Source: JAFDZV01 sp966128725 (GTDB taxonomy: Bacteria; Bacteroidota; Ignavibacteria; OLB7). Taken from it: a stretch of 41,229 nt of DNA. Within the stretch, counting starts at the first letter, position 1; every line of letters starts with the position of its first letter. Shown piece after piece: positions 1 to 7,536 of this stretch. The stretch spans positions 1 to 41,229 of the forward strand of contig CBHYLN010000035.1 of assembly GCA_966128725.1 (NCBI GenBank). The letters run 5' to 3'. The notes beneath the pieces were generated by a model. It searched no databases and was not told where the DNA came from. It saw nothing but the letters and a program-made list of their open reading frames with translations. Made by a program: the position numbers and the translations under genes.

Positions 1-1413
1 CTGAAGGTGATGCGTATTATCAACGAGCCAACCGCCGCGGCGCTGGCCTATGGATTGGATAAGAAGGCAAGCAACGAGAAGATCGCCGTGTATGATCTTG
101 GCGGTGGCACCTTCGATATCTCGATTCTGGAGTTGGGCGATGGCGTATTCGAGGTGAAGTCCACAAACGGTGATACTCATCTTGGTGGCGACAACTTCGA
201 TCAGCGCCTGGTTGACTTCCTTGCCGACGAGTTCAAGAAGAGCGACGGCATCGATCTGCGTAGCGACGCGATGGCACTTCAGCGCCTCAAGGAGGCTGCT
301 GAGAAGGCCAAGATGGAGCTTTCGCAGATGATGCAGACCGATGTGAACCTTCCGTTCATCACGGCAACGCAGGAAGGCCCCAAGCACCTTAACATCACGG
401 TAACCCGTGCCAAGTTCGAGCAGTTGTGCGAGGACTTGTTCAAGCGCACGCTTGAGCCATGCCATCAGGCGCTGAAGGATGCCGGGTTGAACCCGAGCCA
501 GATTGACGAGGTTATCCTTGTTGGCGGTTCGATTCGTATCCCGAAGATCCAGCAACTGGTTCGCGAGTTCTTTGGCAAGGAGCCGAACAAGGGCGTGAAT
601 CCGGATGAGGTCGTCGCTGTTGGCGCGGCCATTCAGGGTGCGGTGCTTACAGGCGACGTACAGGACGTGCTTCTGCTCGACGTTACGCCGCTTACGCTTG
701 GCATCGAGACCTTCGGTGGTGTTACCACCCCGATGATCCCCTCGAATACAACGATTCCAACGAAGAAGGTGGAGGTGTTCTCCACGGCGGCAGACAATCA
801 GTCGTCGGTCGAGATCTGTGTTCTGCAGGGCGAGCGTTCGATGGCGGCGGATAACAAGACGCTTGGCAAGTTCCATCTGGACGGTATCCCACCCTCGCCG
901 CGTGGAGTTCCGAAGATCGAGGTCACGTTTGACATCGATGCCAACGGTATCCTGCATGTGTCGGCAAAGGATATGGCAACCAGCCGCGAACAGTCAATCC
1001 GTATTACATCGTCGGGTGGATTGTCGCAGGCCGAGATCGACCGCATGAAGCGTGAGGCACAGGACAACGCTGCCTCCGACCGTAAGCGCAAGGAAGAGGT
1101 GGAGTTCCGTAATCAGGCCGATCAGACCGTCTTCTCCACGAAGAAGCAGTTGGCTGATCTTGGCGACAAGATTTCCGCTGAAGACAAGGCGAAGATTGAA
1201 GCGGTAACCGAGAAGTTGGAGGAGGCGCTCCGTACCGGAACGATCGATGAGATTCGCACGGCGAAGGACGAACTAGATCGCACTTGGAGCGAGGTTTCAC
1301 AGCAGATGTACGCTCAGGCTTCTTCGGCTGGCCAAAGCAGTGAGGCTAATGCCGAGGGGGCTGGACAGAATGTTGAGGATGCAGATTATACGATTGTTGA
1401 TGATGAGAAGTAA
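1..1413 (+). CDS. dnaK: Chaperone protein DnaK (Hsp70), 5'-truncated by the window edge
   Basis: This is the last 470 residues of the cytoplasmic Hsp70 chaperone, which binds exposed hydrophobic peptide segments in an ATP-driven cycle with DnaJ and GrpE. The frame is open from base 1, so roughly the first 150 residues of the nucleotide-binding domain lie upstream. Visible landmarks in order are the INEPTAAALAYG segment, the phosphate-binding DLGGGTFD motif, an adenosine-site VGGSIRIPK motif, the start of the substrate-binding domain (GIETFGGV, then NTTIPTKK), the helical lid from about residue 345, and an acidic tail ending DADYTIVDDEK. The usual VGGSTR motif has Ile in place of Thr. A strong terminator follows 38 bases after the stop. 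No grpE or dnaJ is visible on the 3' side. Identity is certain; only the N-terminus is missing. Confidence 0.98.
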   Translation: MKVMRIINEPTAAALAYGLDKKASNEKIAVYDLGGGTFDISILELGDGVFEVKSTNGDTHLGGDNFDQRLVDFLADEFKKSDGIDLRSDAMALQRLKEAAEKAKMELSQMMQTDVNLPFITATQEGPKHLNITVTRAKFEQLCEDLFKRTLEPCHQALKDAGLNPSQIDEVILVGGSIRIPKIQQLVREFFGKEPNKGVNPDEVVAVGAAIQGAVLTGDVQDVLLLDVTPLTLGIETFGGVTTPMIPSNTTIPTKKVEVFSTAADNQSSVEICVLQGERSMAADNKTLGKFHLDGIPPSPRGVPKIEVTFDIDANGILHVSAKDMATSREQSIRITSSGGLSQAEIDRMKREAQDNAASDRKRKEEVEFRNQADQTVFSTKKQLADLGDKISAEDKAKIEAVTEKLEEALRTGTIDEIRTAKDELDRTWSEVSQQMYAQASSAGQSSEANAEGAGQNVEDADYTIVDDEK

Positions 1414-1450
1414 CCCTGAGCGTATGATGCCCAAACGGGCACACTAAGGG

Positions 1451-1489
1451 TAGCGGCGAGTTTGGCAACGAACTCGCCGCTATTTTTTT
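1451..1489 (+). terminator. Rho-independent terminator of dnaK
   Basis: A perfect 12-bp stem (1451-1462 with 1471-1482) with an 8-base loop is followed directly by seven T residues (1483-1489). On the plus strand this is a textbook intrinsic terminator 38 bases after the dnaK stop. The element overlaps the last codons and stop of the convergent lipoprotein gene, whose C-terminal Lys-Lys is encoded by the T-tract read from the other strand. Read on the minus strand the hairpin is not followed by a T-run, so it probably works mainly for dnaK. Confidence 0.9.
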
Positions 1490-1797
1490 GCGTTCGAATC
1501 CGTACCGTTCTGGATCCGTTCCAATCGTCGCTGAGTGCTGTCAAGCAGGCGACGCAGCTCCTCCGGTTTATCGCTCAGGCCCGCGATTGCGTCGCGAACC
1601 TCGGCCGCATTACCGAAGCCATGTGCTTTTGCAACGCTGTCAAGCGCGGTGAAAGTTGCGGCCGAATCATTCATATGCTGACTCTTTGCCATCAGAATGT
1701 CGGCATAGGCTGCGACGATTTTCGCGCGTTCGGCTTCCGACAGCGAAGTAGTACAACCACTGCTCATCAATGCAATCAACAAACAGGCGCCAAGCAT
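1480..1797 (-). CDS. Small predicted lipoprotein, DUF4296-like
   Basis: A 105-residue protein beginning MLGACLLIALMSSGC, a signal peptide ending in a lipobox-like LMSSGC. It should be lipidated on Cys15 and sit at the periplasmic face of a membrane. The mature part is short, helical and charged (KIVAAYADILMAKSQH, then PEELRRLLDSTQRRLERI). Size, lipobox and the early 'K-I-x-A-x-Y-A-D-I-L-M-A' pattern recall DUF4296, a Bacteroidota lipoprotein family of unknown function; that assignment is tentative. I chose the ATG at 1797 because the signal peptide starts there and it lies 16 bases after the upstream gene's stop. The frame stays open upstream to 2010, but that part overlaps the redoxin-like gene. 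Last gene of a three-gene operon; its stop lies inside the dnaK terminator hairpin. Confidence 0.72.
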   Translation of the reverse strand: MLGACLLIALMSSGCTTSLSEAERAKIVAAYADILMAKSQHMNDSAATFTALDSVAKAHGFGNAAEVRDAIAGLSDKPEELRRLLDSTQRRLERIQNGTDSNAKK

Positions 1798-1813
1798 TTG
1801 GGCGGCCAGCGTG

Positions 1814-2323
1814 TTAACGTGCCGCCAGCACTGCGCTAAGCCGTTGTGAGAATGCTTCCACCTGAGCGCTTGTGCCGGTACCATACGTGAAGTGTTGAAT
1901 GATTCCGTTCTTATTGGCGATGACAAGATTGGTGTATCCTTCCTGAACACTGAATCCGTTGATGAGCACACCATCCCAGTCCATAAGCACGGAGTACTTG
2001 AACTCATCACGGAACTTACTGCGGATGAGCCCTTTCAGAAAGCCGGGAACGGATTGTACGTCGGCAACGGGGATGAAGCGTACAGGTGAGCTGCGGAATC
2101 GAGGGATGAGAACGTTTGTCCAGTTGGTGCTGTATTCGTAGCCGCTGCGATCGCTGAGAACGTATACCGTTGTTGTCCCTCGGAACAGATTCGAGGTCCA
2201 CTGCCGTTCAAATTGATCCTCAAGCGTAAACTCCGGTACGGCTGTTCCAACAAGTGCACCGGAGGCCAGAGCTGATGATGCGATGAGCGTTGCTACAAGG
2301 AAGAAGGGGAGAAGCAGACGCAT
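1814..2323 (-). CDS. Exported thioredoxin-fold (redoxin-like) protein lacking cysteines
   Basis: A 169-residue protein with an N-terminal signal peptide (hydrophobic residues 3-20, cleavage near ALASG). The segment GTAVPEFTLEDQFERQW is typical of the start of AhpC/TSA-type redoxin domains, and the later beta strands (TTTVYVLSDRSG, PVRFIPVADV, FKYSVLMDWDGV, NLVIANKNGII) fit a thioredoxin fold of the YtfJ or SCO-like kind. The position where CxxC would lie reads LSDRSGYEYS, and there is no cysteine anywhere in the protein, so thiol-disulphide exchange is excluded. It may be a structural or binding derivative of the fold. It is the middle gene of a minus-strand operon, 26 bases after the DUF1573-like gene and 16 bases before the lipoprotein. 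Fold call fairly sure; function unknown. Confidence 0.75.
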   Translation of the reverse strand: MRLLLPFFLVATLIASSALASGALVGTAVPEFTLEDQFERQWTSNLFRGTTTVYVLSDRSGYEYSTNWTNVLIPRFRSSPVRFIPVADVQSVPGFLKGLIRSKFRDEFKYSVLMDWDGVLINGFSVQEGYTNLVIANKNGIIQHFTYGTGTSAQVEAFSQRLSAVLAAR

Positions 2324-2349
2324 ATGCTGGTAGTTGGTACGAGGTTTGA

Positions 2350-2859
2350 CTAATGCCTGGGCGTTCGCCGGCGTTTTGGCATTGCTGGCTTTGCGAGCGA
2401 GTCCGTTTTGGCAGGTTGCACCATGGTCCCGTTTACCGCGCCAGATGTATCGCGGACTGTATGGCCGGGATCCGACTGTGGCTGTGGAGCATCGTTTGCT
2501 CGCCGCCTGATGTATAACCGCAGCGGATTCTGGCGATTGCGATTTGTGTATACGTCAACGGTAATCGGTTGATCGACGGACACCTTTGCTACCGTGATGG
2601 CAACATAGATATCACCTGGCTCCGCGCGCGTTACAAGGCTGCGTTGCACGGTGACAAGGATGCAGCCACAACTTGGTTCGGCGCGTTCGATATAGGCAAG
2701 GCTATCGGTGCCGTTGAACACCTTTAACCGGAAGTTTACATACGTTGCCGTATCGGCAACAACGTACTCCTGATAATTGAGGCTGAGCCCATCGGATCTT
2801 TGTTGGCCCTGCCCTGTGCCCATAAGCAATGCCGTGACTATCGACAACAACGTTATCAT
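2350..2859 (-). CDS. Exported DUF1573-like Ig-fold protein
   Basis: A 169-residue protein with a short signal peptide (MITLLSIVTALLMGTGQG). The body carries the DUF1573 hallmark: a beta-sandwich with 'F..KVFNGTDSLAYIERAEPSCGC', where the SCGC follows a strand predicting comparison of two states, then 'EPGDIYVAITV' and 'ITVDVYTNRNRQNPLRLYIRR'. DUF1573 domains are common in exported Bacteroidota proteins, and their function is undefined. The last 45 residues are low complexity and rich in Pro, Lys and Arg (ending KRRRTPRH). First gene of the operon with the cysteine-free redoxin-like protein and the small lipoprotein, so all three products should act outside the cytoplasm. An inverted repeat lies 27 bases upstream of the start. 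Confidence 0.75.
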   Translation of the reverse strand: MITLLSIVTALLMGTGQGQQRSDGLSLNYQEYVVADTATYVNFRLKVFNGTDSLAYIERAEPSCGCILVTVQRSLVTRAEPGDIYVAITVAKVSVDQPITVDVYTNRNRQNPLRLYIRRRANDAPQPQSDPGHTVRDTSGAVNGTMVQPAKTDSLAKPAMPKRRRTPRH

Positions 2860-3170
2860 GCAGGATGTTCCTGTGCGTCATTCAAAGGTGTTCGATACGG
2901 ACACAGCTTCCTGTAGTGTATCGAACCTTGCTTGCAAACTTAACCAGCGACGTGTGATAGCGCGTTGTGGTTTATTACGCCAGCGACTGTTTCGCGGTCG
3001 GGCAGAGTTCAGTGCCGGTGGTATCTTACGGGTTATGTATTGGTCGAAGCATGCACGGTGACAGGAAGCAGGTCGTTGTATCGTAATGCGATATTTGCGT
3101 GTGCCCCATCCATGAGCGTCATGCTGGCCAGCAAGGTTTTCAGCCGCAAGGGAGTTGTGACGAGAGTATT
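2860..3170. other. Divergent intergenic region between the DUF1573-like operon and mnmE
   Basis: About 310 bases separate the two divergent genes. The part near the minus-strand gene holds an inverted repeat (2886-2929). No convincing ORF, RNA gene or clear -35/-10 pair is visible. The frame of mnmE is open up to a GTG at 3099, but family length argues against using it. Confidence 0.5.
2886..2929. repeat. Inverted repeat upstream of the DUF1573-like operon
   Basis: The arms GTTCGATAC (2890-2898) and GTATCGAAC (2918-2926) are perfectly complementary over 9 bp. They extend outward to AAGG/CCTT with a 2-base bulge on the left arm. The spacer is 19 bases. The position, 27 bases before the start codon at 2859, suits either an operator or a 5'-leader hairpin. 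There is no T-tract. Confidence 0.55.
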
Positions 3171-4526
3171 GTGACCAGTGATCGCGACGATACAATTGTT
3201 GCGCGGGCAACACCGTTCGGAACCGGTGGCTTGGCGGTTGTGCGCATCAGCGGGCGTGATGCGGTGCAAATAGCCGATCGATTTTTCCGTTCAGGAGGAG
3301 GGCGACCGCTGTCTGGATGTGACGCTCGCTACCTTGTTCACGGAAACGTTGTTGACGGCGATCGCATACTGGACGAGTGCCTGGCAGTGCGGTTTCAGGC
3401 GCCGAGGTCGTTCACCGGTGATGATGTTGTGGAGTTCCACCTGCACGGTGCGCCAATCATTGCCGACTGTGTTATCTCGCTTTCGATTGCAGGCGGAGCG
3501 CGACTGGCAACCCCCGGCGAGTTTTCCCGGCGTGCGTTTCTGAATGGGCGGCTGGATCTTACGCAGGTTGAGGCAATCGCCGATGTGATTGCGGCCGAGT
3601 CGGCCACAACGGTGTTTGTTGCTCAGCGGCAATTGCATGGTGAATTACGCCGACGTTTGCAGCAGTTACGCCAGGAAGTTATCGATCTCCTTGGCTTGCT
3701 CGAGCTCGAACTCGATTTCGTTCAGGATGGTTATAGTTTTACACCAAAGGATACGGTTGTTAAGCTGTTGAAGGACCTGAACACGTTCGTTCAGAGTCTG
3801 TTGGTCTCGTTTCAAACGGGAAACCGTTTACGGCATGGACCTCGGCTGTTACTGCTTGGCCGCCCGAATGTGGGGAAATCCAGCCTGTTCAACGCAATGC
3901 TCGGTTACGGGCGGGCACTGGTGAGCCCAACGGCCGGCACTACGCGCGATTATCTGGAAGAACGGCTGGCACACAACGGCGTTCAGTTTCGTCTTGTGGA
4001 TACCGCGGGTCTGCGCGAAACCGAAGATACAATCGAGGCCGAGGGGGTGGCGCGTGCTGCTGAGCTGATTGCGATGGCCGATCATGTTCTGTACCTGATC
4101 GATCCTACCGAGGCGGTTGATCTGGAGGCCGAGTGCGCGATTGCCGAAGCTTTACGGGTCGAGTATCCGAGGACATCACTATCCGTTGTTCTCACCAAAA
4201 GTGATAAACATTCGGTGGAACATGCTGGCACCGTTCGTTGCTCGATACATGATGCTGATTCGATTCGCACGATTCTGGATGGTTTGACCGCTTCGTATTC
4301 CCAGAATCTTGCTGAGTCCATTGCGTTGGTTACCGATCGACAGTTTCGGCATCTGAGCGCGATGCACGAGATTCTTTCCGGTATCGGCGATGACGTGCTG
4401 GAGCAAACGGAGCTTCTGTCCGCCGAACTTCGTGCGCTTCTACGTCCGTTGTCCGAGCTTACCGGCGAAATTGTGACCGACGATGTGCTGAACGCACTGT
4501 TCGGATCGTTCTGCATCGGTAAGTAG
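3171..4526 (+). CDS. mnmE: tRNA uridine-5-carboxymethylaminomethyl modification GTPase MnmE
   Basis: MnmE, with MnmG, installs the carboxymethylaminomethyl group at C5 of wobble uridine 34 in certain tRNAs; it acts in the cytoplasm as a dimer. The N-terminal formyl-THF-binding domain starts DDTIVARATPFGTGGLAVVRISG. The G domain shows G1 GRPNVGKSS (residues 230-238), G2 TTRD, G3 DTAGLRETED and G4 TKSD. The protein ends in the diagnostic FCIGK with the C-terminal cysteine (Cys448). From the GTG at 3171 it is 451 residues, matching the usual length of about 450. The GTG at 3099 would add 24 residues without family support. mnmG follows after 104 bases, its usual neighbour in many genomes, and a parS-like site lies in that gap. 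Confidence 0.96.
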   Translation: MTSDRDDTIVARATPFGTGGLAVVRISGRDAVQIADRFFRSGGGRPLSGCDARYLVHGNVVDGDRILDECLAVRFQAPRSFTGDDVVEFHLHGAPIIADCVISLSIAGGARLATPGEFSRRAFLNGRLDLTQVEAIADVIAAESATTVFVAQRQLHGELRRRLQQLRQEVIDLLGLLELELDFVQDGYSFTPKDTVVKLLKDLNTFVQSLLVSFQTGNRLRHGPRLLLLGRPNVGKSSLFNAMLGYGRALVSPTAGTTRDYLEERLAHNGVQFRLVDTAGLRETEDTIEAEGVARAAELIAMADHVLYLIDPTEAVDLEAECAIAEALRVEYPRTSLSVVLTKSDKHSVEHAGTVRCSIHDADSIRTILDGLTASYSQNLAESIALVTDRQFRHLSAMHEILSGIGDDVLEQTELLSAELRALLRPLSELTGEIVTDDVLNALFGSFCIGK

Positions 4527-4574
4527 GCGTGGGGGATGCCGGCTGTTGTTGCTCGGGGTGCGCGGCGTCACAAG

Positions 4575-4590
4575 TGTTCCACGTGGAACG
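4575..4590. other. parS-type ParB-binding site upstream of mnmG
   Basis: TGTTCCACGTGGAACG contains the 14-bp perfect palindrome GTTCCACGTGGAAC. This core matches the chromosomal parS consensus recognised by ParB/Spo0J (TGTTNCACGTGNAACA), with only the last base deviating. It lies in the mnmE-mnmG gap, a classical neighbourhood for parS because mnmE, mnmG, rsmG, parA and parB often cluster near the replication origin. It should load ParB for chromosome segregation. Confidence 0.85.
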
Positions 4591-4630
4591 TTTGGTTTGC
4601 AACATCGAGATCTCGGTTTGAGTGGATTGA

Positions 4631-6454
4631 ATGGAGAGCGCATACGATATCATAGTGATTGGTGGTGGACACGCCGGAATCGAGGCCGCATCAGCGGCTG
4701 CTCGTATGGGGTGTTCCACTGCGCTGATCTCGGCCGATCAATCCGCGATTGGTCGGCTTTCGTGTAATCCCGCTGTTGGTGGGATGGCGAAAGGCCAGCT
4801 TGTATGCGAGATCGATGCCCTTGGTGGCGAGATGGCTCGGTTGGCTGATCGATCGGGGATACAGTTCAAGATGCTTGGCCGGTCGAAGGGACCGGCGATG
4901 TGGTCGCCTCGGTCGCAGAACGATAAGGACCTGTATCCACGATTTGCTCAGGAGCGTTTGCGCGAAATTGCCGGGCTTGATTTGGTGGAAGGCCTGGTGG
5001 ATGATGTTCGCCTCGAATCCGGTCGTGTTGTCGGGGTCAGGCTTCAGGATGGTCGTTCGATTGCATGCACCTGCGTTGTGGTATGCTCCGGTACGTTTCT
5101 ATCCGGGCGTATGCACACTGGCGAAGTGCAAACGCCGGGTGGGCGCATAGGCGAGGCTGCCGTTGAGCATCTGAGCGGTTCGTTACGCACGGTAGGGCTC
5201 GTAACTGGCCGTCTGAAAACCGGGACGCCGCCACGCATCGATGCCGCGACCGTGGATTTCTCGAGGTGCGTTCCCGATTCCGGCGACGAAGCACCTGTGC
5301 CGTTTTCGGTCCACAGCGTATCCGTATCCAATCACATACAGTGCTTTCTTACGAATACCAATGCGGCAACACATGCCGCATTACAGGCTGGATTCGATCG
5401 TTCCCCGATGTTTACCGGGCGAATATCCGGTGTAGGCCCACGCTACTGCCCATCGATCGAGGATAAGATCCACCGCTTCGCCGACAAGGAGAGTCATCAG
5501 ATCTTTCTGGAGCCAGAGGGACTGGATACGAACTCGGTGTACGTAAACGGTTTTTCGACGTCGTTACCGCAGGACATTCAGCTCGCCGGGCTCAGAACCA
5601 TTCCGGGTCTGGAGCAATGTTCCATCCTTCGCCATGGATATGCGGTGGAGTATGATTACTTCCCATCGTATCAGCTCCATCACACGATGGAAAGCAAGTT
5701 GGTGCCCGGGCTGTTCTTTGCAGGCCAGGTTAACGGAACCTCGGGATATGAGGAGGCGGCGGCTCAGGGGTTGATGGCCGGGATCAATGCTGCTTTACAG
5801 GTTCGGGGTCGTGAACCCCTCGTGTTGTCGAGGGCTCAGGGATACATTGGGGTGCTGATCGATGATCTTGTGAACCTTACTATTCTCGAGCCCTATCGGA
5901 TGTTTACTTCGCGCGCCGAATATCGCTTGTTGCTGCGCCGCGATAATGCCGATTTGCGACTGACGGATATTGGATACGGTCTTGGCCTGGTAACGCAACA
6001 GCAGAAGCAACGGCTGGACGCAAAGCGTGCTGGATTTGATTCGGCGCGCGAATTGTTGCTGGCGCGGACAATCCAGCTGGACGATTCATCCGAACCTGTA
6101 AAGGCGTGGCAGTATCTGAAGCGGCCGGAGATATCCCTAGCTGATCTTGTGCCGCAACTGGATGGCGATGATCCGCTTCAACCCCTGTTGGGCAATCGAG
6201 ATGTCGCCGAGCAGATTGAGATCGTTGCCAAATACGAAGGCTATATCAAACGCCAGCTAGAGGACGTGGAACGGTTCTCTGCGGCGGAGAACACGCGTAT
6301 TCCCGATGGTATCGACTACGCCAGGATACAGTCACTGTCGTCGGAAGCTCGTGAGAAGTTGGCGCGTGTGCGTCCACGATCGATTGGCCAGGCGTCGCGA
6401 ATCGCCGGCGTAAGTCGTTCCGATATATCAATCTTGTCGCTTTACGTTCGCTAG
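4631..6454 (+). CDS. mnmG: tRNA uridine-5-carboxymethylaminomethyl modification enzyme MnmG
   Basis: FAD-dependent partner of MnmE in wobble-uridine modification. The protein has 607 residues against about 620-630 for the family. It starts with an FAD-binding Rossmann motif, IGGGHAGIEAA (GGGHAG at residues 11-16), followed by the family signatures RLSCNPAVGGMAKG and GRSKGPAMWSPRSQ. Later signatures are RLKTGTPPRI, YCPSIEDK, PQDIQLAGLRTIPGLE, FAGQVNGTSGYEEAAAQG and SRAEYRLLLRRDNAD. The C-terminal MnmE-interacting domain ends IAGVSRSDISILSLYVR, the usual terminus, so the gene is intact. Start at ATG 4631 fits the Rossmann motif. It is flanked by two parS-like palindromes, one 40 bases before the start and one 12 bases after the stop. 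Confidence 0.97.
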   Translation: MESAYDIIVIGGGHAGIEAASAAARMGCSTALISADQSAIGRLSCNPAVGGMAKGQLVCEIDALGGEMARLADRSGIQFKMLGRSKGPAMWSPRSQNDKDLYPRFAQERLREIAGLDLVEGLVDDVRLESGRVVGVRLQDGRSIACTCVVVCSGTFLSGRMHTGEVQTPGGRIGEAAVEHLSGSLRTVGLVTGRLKTGTPPRIDAATVDFSRCVPDSGDEAPVPFSVHSVSVSNHIQCFLTNTNAATHAALQAGFDRSPMFTGRISGVGPRYCPSIEDKIHRFADKESHQIFLEPEGLDTNSVYVNGFSTSLPQDIQLAGLRTIPGLEQCSILRHGYAVEYDYFPSYQLHHTMESKLVPGLFFAGQVNGTSGYEEAAAQGLMAGINAALQVRGREPLVLSRAQGYIGVLIDDLVNLTILEPYRMFTSRAEYRLLLRRDNADLRLTDIGYGLGLVTQQQKQRLDAKRAGFDSARELLLARTIQLDDSSEPVKAWQYLKRPEISLADLVPQLDGDDPLQPLLGNRDVAEQIEIVAKYEGYIKRQLEDVERFSAAENTRIPDGIDYARIQSLSSEAREKLARVRPRSIGQASRIAGVSRSDISILSLYVR

Positions 6455-6466
6455 GGATTGCATGGT

Positions 6467-6486
6467 ATTGTTCCACGTGGAACAAT
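6467..6486. other. parS-type ParB-binding site downstream of mnmG
   Basis: ATTGTTCCACGTGGAACAAT is a perfect 20-bp palindrome containing the complete 16-bp parS consensus TGTTCCACGTGGAACA. It lies in the 81-base gap between mnmG and the RmlD-like gene. It is a better match than the site at 4575-4590; the two are about 1.9 kb apart and probably act together as a ParB-loading cluster. Confidence 0.9.
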
Positions 6487-6535
6487 GCAGGAAGGGTGCT
6501 GGATACTTCACACACGCACGGACACGATATCATAC

Positions 6536-7456
6536 ATGAGAAAATCCGCAGTAAACATGATGATTGTTGGCGCCGAGGGGGCGCTTGGCACGGTTCTGAA
6601 GGAGATAGTTGAGAGCGAAACAGGTTGGTCGGTGACCTGTGTTTCACGAACCCGGGTTTACCGTGGTGAGCTTGAACAACAATTCGACTCCTCGAGTCGG
6701 GCTTCCTGGCGAACACTGTTCGATAGCTCCGTGTGGAGGCCGGATGTGGTTGTGAATGTCGCGGCGATGACGAACGTTGATGCATGCGAAACGAACCGCA
6801 CCGATGCCTGGCGCGCCAATGTTTCCCTTGTTGAAAACATCGCTGCCGAGTGCAAACGTCACGGGACCAAGATGATCCAGCTTTCGAGCGATTACGTATT
6901 TGACGGGGCTGCCGGGCCGTACTCCGAAGGAGCGATGCCAAATCCGATCAACTACTACGGCAAAACCAAACTGGCCGCGGAAAATGCATGCATCGGCAGC
7001 GAGATCAACCATGCGATCCTTCGTACCATGTGGTTGTACGGCGAGAACAGGAGGGGGCGCCCTTCGTTTGTGACCTGGTTGGTTGACCAGCTTGCCACGG
7101 AGCGCCCTACCCGCATCGTAACCGATGAGATTGGCAATCCCACATTTCTTGATGATGTGGCCTACGGAATCATCAAGGTTGTGGAACGCGATCTGACCGG
7201 CACGGTGAACATCGCTGGCCCGGATCTGATGTCGCGGTTCGATTTTGCCAAGTCGGTTGCGACCGTCTACGATCTGGATCCCGAGCTGCTTATCCCCGTG
7301 GCGTCGGCCGAACTGGAGCGCACGGCCAAACGCCCGATACGGTCGGGGCTTATCAGCCTGCGGGCACAGACCTCGCTTGGCCTGCGTCTGACATCGGTGC
7401 GTGATGGCCTTGGGACGTGCCGCATCATGGAACAACGTGTGGTGCGGCAGGCGTAG
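6536..7456 (+). CDS. RmlD-like NAD(P)-dependent sugar-nucleotide reductase
   Basis: A 306-residue extended short-chain dehydrogenase of the dTDP-4-dehydrorhamnose reductase (RmlD) family, which reduces the 4-keto group of dTDP-4-keto-6-deoxysugars in the cytoplasm. The nucleotide-binding motif GAEGALG is at residues 12-18. The region NVAAMTNVDACE corresponds to the RmlD 'N.AAyT.VD.aE' signature. The strand QLSSDYVFDG precedes the catalytic YGKTK (Tyr141, Lys145), and RTMWLYGENRRG is also typical. The frame extends to a TTG at 6458, but that start would put the parS palindrome inside the gene; the ATG at 6536 starts the Rossmann fold directly. No rmlA, rmlB or rmlC is nearby, so the exact substrate is open. 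Family sure, specificity not. Confidence 0.85.
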   Translation: MRKSAVNMMIVGAEGALGTVLKEIVESETGWSVTCVSRTRVYRGELEQQFDSSSRASWRTLFDSSVWRPDVVVNVAAMTNVDACETNRTDAWRANVSLVENIAAECKRHGTKMIQLSSDYVFDGAAGPYSEGAMPNPINYYGKTKLAAENACIGSEINHAILRTMWLYGENRRGRPSFVTWLVDQLATERPTRIVTDEIGNPTFLDDVAYGIIKVVERDLTGTVNIAGPDLMSRFDFAKSVATVYDLDPELLIPVASAELERTAKRPIRSGLISLRAQTSLGLRLTSVRDGLGTCRIMEQRVVRQA

Positions 7457-7536
7457 TGGGTATTGCACATGGTTGGAATTAAAGCCCTAAATATTTAGTG
7501 TGTTGTGGTGCTGGGTAGCGTGAGCGAAAACGACCT

